Below, piece after piece: positions 6,707-11,950 of a stretch of DNA of 11,950 bases (the first letter of the stretch is position 1; each line of letters begins with the position of its first letter). The position numbers and the translations under genes were made by a program. The notes beneath the pieces were generated by a model. It did no database searches and had not been told where the DNA came from. It was given only the letters and a program-made list of their open reading frames with translations. This stretch comes from Pseudophaeobacter arcticus DSM 23566 (GTDB taxonomy: Bacteria; Pseudomonadota; Alphaproteobacteria; Rhodobacterales; Rhodobacteraceae), in assembly GCF_000473205.1 (NCBI RefSeq), contig NZ_KI421507.1:1616778-1628727 (forward strand), read 5' to 3'.

Positions 6707-7065
6707 GCCTGGAACTTGAACTGGGGGTCTTGCTTGAAACCCTTGGGGTTCCCGTTGTCTGGGGCCTGTTTGGCAGTGACGTGGGCTTTCCCCGCATCAG
6801 CCTGCTCCGGGTTGGCACGGTGACGCGCTATGCGCTGCAGGGCCGGGCAGATGTGGAAACCGCGCGGGTGCAGGTGAACATCGATGCGCTCTCATATGGT
6901 GAGCTGATCTCGCTGGGGCCTGCAGTGTCCCACCTTTTGACAGGTTATCGCAGCGGGTCGGTGATCCGCTGCAAGGAACTCTCGCGCCGGGACGGATCCT
7001 CCGAGACCGGCGGGGAAGTGGTCCGGCGTCAAATGCTGGATCTCCAGGTGCGCTACCGCGCCTGA
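6703..7065 (+). CDS. Tail completion / terminator protein (DUF3168, gp17-like)
   Basis: Caps the head-proximal end of the tail tube once it has reached full length. It has 120 residues, typical of the DUF3168 group found at this position in phages and GTAs (GTA gp8-like). Visible features are a short N-terminal helix with LGVPVVWGLFGSDVGFPRIS (15-34), a central RYALQGRADVETARVQVNID segment (42-61), helix YGELISLGPAVSHLLTGYRSG and a final RQMLDLQVRYR strand. The pattern of R-x-x-V-Q-V followed by a helix and a final beta strand is characteristic. It starts by a four-base ATGA overlap with the gp10-like gene, implying coupled translation. It is the last gene before the gap that precedes the tail tube. 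Confidence 0.8.
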   Translation: MSLELELGVLLETLGVPVVWGLFGSDVGFPRISLLRVGTVTRYALQGRADVETARVQVNIDALSYGELISLGPAVSHLLTGYRSGSVIRCKELSRRDGSSETGGEVVRRQMLDLQVRYRA

Positions 7066-7070
7066 ATACC

Positions 7071-7117
7071 CCAGGCGTGACTGCGCCTGGCCTATTACGC
7101 ATGGCCGGGTAACCGGC
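7071..7117 (+). terminator. Two hairpins in the gap before the tail tube gene
   Basis: The first is a perfect 7-base-pair stem CCAGGCG (7071-7077) / CGCCTGG (7084-7090) with a 6-base loop. The second, GCCGG (7104-7108) / CCGGC (7113-7117), has a 4-base loop. Neither is followed by a T run, so full termination is unlikely. Partial termination or 5'-end protection of the tail tube mRNA is possible. Confidence 0.4.
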
Positions 7118-7136
7118 TGAATACTCTGACAATCTG

Positions 7137-7142
7137 AAAGGA
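7137..7142 (+). promoter_or_regulatory. Ribosome binding site of the tail tube gene
   Basis: AAAGGA, 8 bases before ATG 7151, in the 85-base gap after the DUF3168 gene. The gap gives the tail tube gene its own initiation signal, unlike its coupled neighbours. No clear promoter was seen. Confidence 0.55.
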
Positions 7143-7150
7143 ATAAGCCA

Positions 7151-7591
7151 ATGGCAGAAAATGTCATTCCGGGCGATCTGTGCGATGTGCAGTGGTCTGA
7201 AGACGGGGTTGCCTGGGAGGTAATCAAGGGGTGCAAAACAGTTGGCATCCCCGAGGAAAGCCCGGAATACCGGGACCGCACCTCGCTGGACAGCCCTGGC
7301 CGCAACAAGGAATACGGCGTCGGCCTGACCGATACGGGCGAGCTGACGCTGAGCTGTTTCTACTCGGCAGATCTCTATGAGAAGGCGCTGGCGCGCAAAG
7401 GCAAGGTGATCTTCTTCAAGGTGGATCTGCCCGCTGTGGACGGCGAACAGCTCACTGGGGATGCCTTTGATTACAAGGCCTTTGTGAACCCCTCTATTCC
7501 GTCTGTGGACGTGGATGGCGATTTGATGACCGATCTCAAACTGCGCCCGACGGGTGTGGTTGGATGGACCAAAGGGGATCCAGTCGTATGA
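7151..7591 (+). CDS. Major tail tube protein
   Basis: Polymerises into hexameric rings that form the non-contractile tail tube. It has 146 residues. The sequence is predicted mostly beta, as expected for a tube protein: N-terminal DLCDVQWSEDGVAWEVIKGC, then EYRDRTSLDSPGRNKEYGVG (49-68), TGELTLSCFYS (72-82), VIFFKVDLP and a C-terminal VNPSIPSVDVDGDLM segment with LRPTGVVGW. The conserved mid-protein D-x-T-x-L-x-S pattern and the context (after DUF3168, before the chaperone) match tail tube proteins of GTA-like and TP901-1/lambda-type siphoviruses. It is separated from the previous gene by 85 bases and ends in a four-base ATGA overlap with the chaperone gene. Chance of another role is low given its position. 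Confidence 0.85.
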   Translation: MAENVIPGDLCDVQWSEDGVAWEVIKGCKTVGIPEESPEYRDRTSLDSPGRNKEYGVGLTDTGELTLSCFYSADLYEKALARKGKVIFFKVDLPAVDGEQLTGDAFDYKAFVNPSIPSVDVDGDLMTDLKLRPTGVVGWTKGDPVV

Positions 7592-7989
7592 TCCGCAGCG
7601 CAAGTATGAAGCTGGGGAAAAAGACCCTCAAGCTGAAGTTCTCGACCCGTGCCCTGATCCGCATTGAAGCGGAAAACGGCGGTCAGTCTTTTGACACCCT
7701 GCTGGATCAGCTGATCACCGGCGCCGGGGGCGTGACCCTTATGGCCTCGGCTTTGGGGGCGGGGCTCAATGATGGCAAGGGCATTGATCCCGACCAGGCC
7801 CTGGACCTGATCGACCAGGCGGGCGGGGTGCGCAAGTTGGTCCCGCTGGTTGCCCAGGCCATTGGCGCCGCCTTTGACGTCAAATCCGCGGCTGATGAGG
7901 ACGGCCAGGTTGATGAGACCAGCGAGGCAGGCGAGGCGGCGCCAGGCGAGGCGGCGCCGGGAAAGGGCAGTGCCGCCGCAGAGGCGTAG
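7588..7989 (+). CDS. Tail assembly chaperone, short form (GTA gp10-like; lambda gpG analogue)
   Basis: Soluble chaperone that coats the tape measure and recruits tube protein during tail assembly; not part of the virion in lambda. It has 133 residues from ATG 7588. The start LGKKTLKLKFSTRALIRIEA (9-28) and helices SFDTLLDQLI, GGVTLMASALGAGL and DPDQALDLIDQAGG (68-81) match the GTA gp10-like chaperone family. From about residue 100 the protein becomes an acidic Ala/Gly/Pro linker (DEDGQVDETSEAGEAAPG) without obvious fold. ATG 7588 overlaps the tube gene stop (ATGA), with AAAGGGG 10 bases upstream; an in-frame ATG at 7564 would add eight residues but lies deep in the tube gene. The slippery heptamer at 7959-7965 lies in codons 125-126, eight codons from the end. 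Confidence 0.85.
   Translation: MIRSASMKLGKKTLKLKFSTRALIRIEAENGGQSFDTLLDQLITGAGGVTLMASALGAGLNDGKGIDPDQALDLIDQAGGVRKLVPLVAQAIGAAFDVKSAADEDGQVDETSEAGEAAPGEAAPGKGSAAAEA
7930..7958 (+). repeat. 14-base direct repeat just upstream of the slippery site
   Basis: GGCGAGGCGGCGCC occurs at 7930-7943 and again at 7945-7958, one base apart, encoding a repeated Gly-Glu-Ala-Ala-Pro. Each copy ends in the palindrome GGCGCC. GAGG at 7948-7951 is a short Shine-Dalgarno-like core 7 bases before the heptamer. Confidence 0.85.
7959..7965 (+). promoter_or_regulatory. Predicted -1 ribosomal frameshift site GGGAAAG
   Basis: The heptamer reads G GGA AAG in the phase of the upstream chaperone frame. This is an X XXY YYZ site and the same heptamer that lambda uses for its gpG/gpGT shift. 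Slipping back one base gives GGG AAA and enters the frame that stays open to 8306. The upstream stop (TAG 7987-7989) lies 21 bases past the heptamer. Possible stimulators are GCGGCG (7951-7956) pairing with CGCCGC (7974-7979) across the site, and a GAGG core upstream; both are weak evidence. Confidence 0.82.
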
Positions 7990-8000
7990 ACTGGGAGGCG

Positions 8001-8306
8001 ATGTTCTCAACGTGGTGCGGGCTGGACCTGCACCACGGCGACTTCTGGGATGTCACCCTGCGGGAATACGATCTGATCACGGGCGGCAGGATCAAGGCCA
8101 AGGATCAGGAGTTCAAAGCCTGGCGGGTGCTCAATCAGGAACTGGGCATTCTGGTGCAGTTTGCCTTCCATGATCCCAAAAAAATGCCGGACTTCACCAA
8201 GGCGGCGGAGCCTGCAAAACCGGCAATCCGGGATAGAGCGCAGGATCTGGACAAGCTGCGCGCGGGTCTGATGGCGCTGCACTTTCAAAGCAAAAAGGGA
8301 AAATAG
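8001..8306 (+). CDS. Second tail assembly chaperone frame (lambda gpT-part analogue)
   Basis: From ATG 8001 this frame encodes 101 residues, but it is probably translated mainly as the C-terminal part of a frameshift fusion. The conserved-looking segment starts before the ATG: codons 7986-8003 read VDWEAM, followed by FSTWCGLDLHHGDFWDVTLR and EYDLITGG. A D-W then D/E-F-W-x-x-T pattern is typical of phage chaperones of the phiE125 gp10/GTA rcc01693 type. ATG 8001 is the only start codon in the frame after the TGA at 7914, and the GGAGG at 7994-7998 is only 2 bases from it, poor spacing for independent initiation. The C-terminal half is helical and charged (FTKAAEPAKPAIRDRAQDLD). Its stop touches the tape measure ATG. 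Confidence 0.78.
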   Translation: MFSTWCGLDLHHGDFWDVTLREYDLITGGRIKAKDQEFKAWRVLNQELGILVQFAFHDPKKMPDFTKAAEPAKPAIRDRAQDLDKLRAGLMALHFQSKKGK

Positions 8307-11300
8307 ATGGCCATTATTGGTTCGCTCCGGGGGCTGTTGTCGCTGGAATCCACAGCCTTTGAAAGCGGTGCCAAGCGTGGCATTGCGGCCATGGGCAATG
8401 TCGAGCGGCGCATGGTGCGCTTAGGCAATACGGTTGAGCGCCAGGGGCGTCGGCTGGCGCTTGGCCTCACTGTGCCGATGGTTGGTGCGGCGGCACTTGC
8501 GGTGAAATCCAGTCTCAAAATTGTCGATGCCCAGGCCAAGATGGCGCAATCGCTGGGGACCACGGTGGCCTCGATGCAGGTGCTGGAGCGGGCGGCGGAT
8601 CTGTCGGGGGTGTCAATTGGCGAGGTTGAGCAGGCCACCATCCAGCTGACCAAGCGGCTCAGCCAGGCGGCGGCGGGCAGTGGCCCTGCGGTAAAGGCGC
8701 TGGACCGGCTGCATCTGAGTGCCGAGGCGCTACAGCGCCTGCCGCTGGATGAACGTCTGGCAAAGATCCAGGATGCCATGGCGCAATTTGTGCCAGAGGC
8801 CGAGCGCGGCGCGGTGGCCTCTGAGCTGTTTGGCAGCCGGGCCGGGCTGATCTTTACCCGCATCGATAGCAGCGCCCTGCGTCTGGCGACTGAGGACGTG
8901 ATGCGCTTTGGCGTTGCGGTCTCCGAGGTGGATGCGGACCAGATCGAGCGCACCAATGACGCGCTGTCGCGCATGGGTGTTGTCGGTCGTGGCATGGCCA
9001 ATCAGCTGACGGTGGCGCTGGCGCCGTTTCTGGAAGAGCTGAGCGACAAGGCGGCCAGCGTGGCGGAGTGGTTTACCAATCTGTCTGATGGCACCAAGGG
9101 GCTGATTGCCAAGGGCGCAGTCCTGACGGCCACCCTTGGGCCTTTGGCGCTGGGGTTTGGCCTGGTGCTGAGACTGGCGATCCCGATGGGCGCGGCGGTT
9201 GCGGGGCTGGTGACCACTTTGGCCCTGGCGCCGGTCAGGTTCCTGGCCGCTGCCAAGGCCTCAGTTGCGCTGGAGTTGGCGCTTGGGGCCACCAGCACCA
9301 GGGCGGCGCTGGCCAGCCTTGCCATCAAGGGGCTGACGCGGGGGCTTGGCCTGTTGCGACTGGCGGCAATGGCGACCGGCATTGGCGCGCTGATTGGTGT
9401 GGCTGCCGGGATCTATCAGGGCTTCACCCAATCGGCACAGGCTGCTGAAGATTACGCGCTTGCAATTGAGGGGGCAGCGGCGGCGCATGACCTGTTGGAG
9501 CGTGCCACCGATCAGTTCTATCGCAATATGACGGCCAAGAATGCCGAGGCGATGCGCCGGGCGGCAGAGGCGGCGCGCGATGCCACCCGCCAGGCGCTGG
9601 AGGCGGCGAAGGCTGAATTGGAGGCCGCGTCTTTTACCACCAATTTCTTTGGTGCCAGTCTCTATGAGACGGATCGCATGGCCAAGGCCCGCGCGGATAT
9701 CGACGCCCTGTCTGGTGCCTTGGCAGAGGCCGAGGCGCGGCTGGACGCGGCGGCTGTGGCGGCTGAGCGGACCGCAAAACATGCAGGCGATGCGGCGGAT
9801 AATATCGACGCGGCAGCGCGGGCCACGGATCCGTTGATCCAGGGGCTTGGCGGCGCGGCGGGGCAGGCGGCGGCTCTGCGCGGCTATCTCTCTGGCCTGC
9901 CGGGGGCACTGGCCGGGGCGCAGGCCAATATTGCCGGGCTGAAGGCTGGCATGGCCGTCTTGGCAAGCGGTGGCGGCGAGGCGGCGGCCAATGTTGCCAA
10001 GTATCGCGCCGAGCTGGTCGCGGCCCTGCCGCCATTGGAAGAAATGCACGACGGCCAGCGCCGCAACGTGGAGGAGGGGATCAATCAGCAGGTGCGCCTG
10101 TTTGAGGAAAACCAGCGCCTGAGCGGCGAATACCGCGCGCAGATCAGCGCCCTGAACAAGGTGCGCTCTGCCGGGGGCGCGGCCAGCAAAAGCGCGCTGG
10201 CGGCGCTGCAAAAAGAGATCCGCGACCGGCGCGCCCTGGTGGGGCTGACCGATGAGCAGCGCAAGAAGCTGGAAGCGGTGCGCGCGGTTCAGCAAAAGCT
10301 GGGCAAGGAGGGCGCTGGCATCGGCAAGGCGCAGATCGAGGCGCTGGCGGATCAGGTGATTGAGCTGGACCGGGTGGATGCGGCGCTGGACCGGGTGCGG
10401 GATCAGCAGGAACGGTGGGCAGAAAACATCACCCGCACCGCCTTTGAGGGCGGCAACCTGGGCGACACCATCAAGGGCATGCTCAAGGACATTGCCTATC
10501 AGTTTGCCAATTCCAGGATTGTGCTGCCGGTGGTGGCCTCGGTCTCGGGCATTCTTGGGCTTGGCGGTCTGAACCTTGGCGGCGGTGGTGGTATTGGCGC
10601 GGCCCTTGGTGGCGGCGGTGGTGTTGGTGGTGGCCTGGGGGGCGGCCTGGGAGGTTTGCTGAATGGCGCCGGTGGCTTGCTGAAGCTGACCGGCGCAGGC
10701 AGTGCACTGTCGGGGGTTGGATCGGGCTTCTTGGGAGTCTTGTCTGGGGGTGGCCTTGGTTCCAGCTTTGCCAATATCGGCGGGTTGCTCTCGGGGGCCA
10801 CGGGCGGCTGGGGCGCAATTGGTGCGGCTCTGCCGGCACTCGGGATTATTGTGGGCGTGATTGCGCTGCTGGCCAAGGGGTTGAGCCGCAAATACGCCGG
10901 CACCGGCATTCGCGGCCATTTTGACGCCGAGGGCTTTAATGGCAGCCAGTTTGATTTTTACAAAGGCGGCTTTCTGCGCTCCAACCGGACCTATTACAAA
11001 CCGCTGGAGGCTGAGTTTGAAGCGATGCTGGATGACAGCATGGCGGGGCTGACCACGGGCCTGACGGATATGGCGGAAACCCTGGGGCTGAGCACGGATG
11101 CGCTGGAGGGCTTCACCGGCGAGGGCTTCACCATCTGGATCAATGGCAAAACCCAGGAAGAGATCCAGCAAGCGCTGCAGGAGCAGATCGAGGCCACCGG
11201 CAATGCCATGGCCGAGCTGATCCTGGGCACGGATGCGTTCAGCCGCGCCGGAGAAAACGCGCTGGAGACGCTGTCGCGACTGTCGGGCAGTCTGCTGGCC

Positions 11301-11950
11301 TTTAATGATGTGGCGGATCTGCTGGGGCATCAGGGCTTTGATATGTCCCTGACAGGCGGTGACAATGCCTCAACTCTGGTGGATCTCTTTGGCGGCGCCG
11401 AGGGGTTGAATGCGGCGGCCAATAGCTATTTTGCCGGGTTCTATTCCGAAGGCGAGCAGACCGAGACCATCCTGCGCCGGTTGCGGGAGCGCTTTGACGA
11501 TATTGGCGTGGCAATGCCAGAAAGCCGGGCCGGGTTCCGGGAGCTGGTCGAGAGCCTGGATCTCACCACCGAACACGGGCGGAAACTTTACGCCAGCCTG
11601 CTGCAGATGTCGGGGGCAATGGATCAGGTGCTGCCGCAGGTGGACAGCTTCACCCTGTCGATGGCGGGCATGCTGGATGAGATTGGCGGCGAAATTGGCC
11701 TGCAGATCGAAACCGCGCGCGATATGGCGGCGGATGCACGGGCTGCGGCCACGCTCTGGGCGCGCACGGCGGAGAGCCTGCGGGACTATCTGTCTGGACT
11801 GGGCACCTCCGAGCTGGGCGGTGCCAGCCGCGATCAGGCGGCGGCAGCCCAGCGGCGCCGGTTTGAGGAAGCCTATGAGGCGGCGCGCGGTGGTGATCAG
11901 GAGGCGGCGGCGGGCCTGTCTGGTCTGGCGCGGGACTATCTGCAATCGGC
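8307..11950 (+). CDS. Phage tail tape measure protein (3' end outside window)
   Basis: Sets tail length and is threaded through the tube, later helping DNA enter the cell. The frame is open without a stop from ATG 8307, directly after the chaperone TAG, to the window end: at least 1214 residues. The N-terminal region (about 1-265) resembles tape measure N-termini, with MQVLERAADLSGVSIGEVEQ and an ELFGSRAG segment. A long hydrophobic Ala/Leu/Gly region covers about 267-370. Ala/Glu/Arg-rich coiled coils lie near 407-445 and 462-507, and charged helices near 572-699. ENITRTAFEGGNLGDTIKGM (about 706-725) resembles the lambda gpH C-terminal domain. A Gly-rich hydrophobic segment (about 742-857) follows, then at least 350 residues starting with RKYAGTGIRGHFDAEGF. 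The nearest ribosome site is AAAAAGGGAAAA before the chaperone stop, so coupled translation is likely. Confidence 0.92.
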   Translation, partial: MAIIGSLRGLLSLESTAFESGAKRGIAAMGNVERRMVRLGNTVERQGRRLALGLTVPMVGAAALAVKSSLKIVDAQAKMAQSLGTTVASMQVLERAADLSGVSIGEVEQATIQLTKRLSQAAAGSGPAVKALDRLHLSAEALQRLPLDERLAKIQDAMAQFVPEAERGAVASELFGSRAGLIFTRIDSSALRLATEDVMRFGVAVSEVDADQIERTNDALSRMGVVGRGMANQLTVALAPFLEELSDKAASVAEWFTNLSDGTKGLIAKGAVLTATLGPLALGFGLVLRLAIPMGAAVAGLVTTLALAPVRFLAAAKASVALELALGATSTRAALASLAIKGLTRGLGLLRLAAMATGIGALIGVAAGIYQGFTQSAQAAEDYALAIEGAAAAHDLLERATDQFYRNMTAKNAEAMRRAAEAARDATRQALEAAKAELEAASFTTNFFGASLYETDRMAKARADIDALSGALAEAEARLDAAAVAAERTAKHAGDAADNIDAAARATDPLIQGLGGAAGQAAALRGYLSGLPGALAGAQANIAGLKAGMAVLASGGGEAAANVAKYRAELVAALPPLEEMHDGQRRNVEEGINQQVRLFEENQRLSGEYRAQISALNKVRSAGGAASKSALAALQKEIRDRRALVGLTDEQRKKLEAVRAVQQKLGKEGAGIGKAQIEALADQVIELDRVDAALDRVRDQQERWAENITRTAFEGGNLGDTIKGMLKDIAYQFANSRIVLPVVASVSGILGLGGLNLGGGGGIGAALGGGGGVGGGLGGGLGGLLNGAGGLLKLTGAGSALSGVGSGFLGVLSGGGLGSSFANIGGLLSGATGGWGAIGAALPALGIIVGVIALLAKGLSRKYAGTGIRGHFDAEGFNGSQFDFYKGGFLRSNRTYYKPLEAEFEAMLDDSMAGLTTGLTDMAETLGLSTDALEGFTGEGFTIWINGKTQEEIQQALQEQIEATGNAMAELILGTDAFSRAGENALETLSRLSGSLLAFNDVADLLGHQGFDMSLTGGDNASTLVDLFGGAEGLNAAANSYFAGFYSEGEQTETILRRLRERFDDIGVAMPESRAGFRELVESLDLTTEHGRKLYASLLQMSGAMDQVLPQVDSFTLSMAGMLDEIGGEIGLQIETARDMAADARAAATLWARTAESLRDYLSGLGTSELGGASRDQAAAAQRRRFEEAYEAARGGDQEAAAGLSGLARDYLQS
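10540..10875 (+). other. Gly-rich hydrophobic domain of the tape measure
   Basis: Codons for roughly residues 745-856 are dominated by Gly with Leu, Ala and Val, and include several runs of GGC/GGT codons between 10574 and 10680. The segment ends with the strongly hydrophobic PALGIIVGVIALLA before basic residues KGLSRKY, and could span a membrane. Such segments in tape measures are thought to form or aid a channel for DNA entry; that role is inferred here. Confidence 0.6.

Larger units (their letters stand above)
7588..8306 (+). other. Predicted frameshift fusion of the tail chaperones (lambda gpGT analogue)
   Basis: If ribosomes slip -1 at 7959-7965, the product is encoded by 7588-7965 joined to 7965-8306 (base 7965 read twice). 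This gives 126 residues from the first frame followed by 113 from the second, 239 in all. The junction reads EAAPGK then GQCRRRGVDWEAMF. The second frame is open from 7917, after a TGA at 7914-7916, so the two frames overlap by 73 bases. In lambda the fused form binds both the tape measure and the tube protein while the short form extends the coat; the same division is inferred here, not shown. Confidence 0.75.

Noticed and set aside
7873..7884. Perfect 12-base palindrome TTTGACGTCAAA
   Set aside because: It lies in the coding sequence for Phe-Asp-Val-Lys of the chaperone. A single site without context is not evidence of an operator.
9261..11330. A 689-codon open frame on the minus strand
   Set aside because: Antisense to the tape measure gene, which is uninterrupted and has clear protein features. 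The minus-strand product is low-complexity Arg/Gln/Pro and has no plausible neighbours.
1..11950. A complete gene transfer agent cluster
   Set aside because: Gene order and several families resemble a GTA, but the HK97 gp10-like gene and a tape measure of more than 1200 residues fit a long-tailed phage.
1..11950. CRISPR arrays, tRNA genes, insertion sequences, attachment sites, or defence and toxin genes
   Set aside because: I found no spaced repeats, cloverleaf-like sequence, transposase or terminal inverted repeats, and the coding space is filled by structural phage genes.

Overview
This window is the head and tail-tube part of a siphovirus-like prophage or phage late operon. All genes lie on the plus strand, are tightly packed and run in the usual HK97/lambda-style order. 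The DNA is GC-rich with strong G/C third positions. Several proteins resemble the head-tail genes of Rhodobacterales prophages and of the alphaproteobacterial gene transfer agent (GTA), so the likely host is an alphaproteobacterium, probably a Rhodobacteraceae (roseobacter-type) bacterium. That host call rests on protein resemblance and composition. No rRNA, tRNA, integrase, attachment site or host marker gene is present.

Layout. Positions 1-1725 hold a large terminase whose 5' end lies outside the window. The portal follows at 1716-3032, the HK97-type prohead protease at 3045-3638 and the major capsid protein at 3738-5018. A short protein of unknown function with a tandem Glu-Pro-Thr tail sits at 5089-5298. 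Next come the connector and tail-joining genes: a phiE125 gp8/gp6-like connector (5303-5881), a head-closure adaptor (5881-6219), an HK97 gp10-like protein (6221-6706) and a DUF3168-type tail terminator (6703-7065). The tail tube protein is at 7151-7591. Two overlapping tail assembly chaperone frames occupy 7588-7989 and 8001-8306. A very long tape measure gene runs from 8307 past the right edge.

How it works together. The terminase packages DNA through the portal into a shell of capsid protein that the protease matures. The connector, adaptor, gp10-like and DUF3168-like proteins close the head and cap the tail. Tube protein polymerises around the tape measure, aided by the chaperones. Most junctions are stop/start overlaps or gaps of a few bases, which points to translational coupling. 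The three exceptions are the gaps before the capsid gene, after the capsid gene and before the tail tube gene, and each contains RNA hairpin potential. These flank the two proteins needed in the highest copy number.

The most notable observation is a perfectly phased lambda-type slippery heptamer, GGGAAAG, at 7959-7965. It lies in the overlap of the two chaperone frames. A -1 shift there would fuse the GTA gp10-like chaperone to the next frame and give a 239-residue product equivalent to lambda gpGT. The tape measure (at least 1214 residues) is far longer than that of a GTA, so this looks like a long-tailed phage, not a GTA cluster. I found no gene outside the standard head-tail set except the short unknown protein after the capsid gene.
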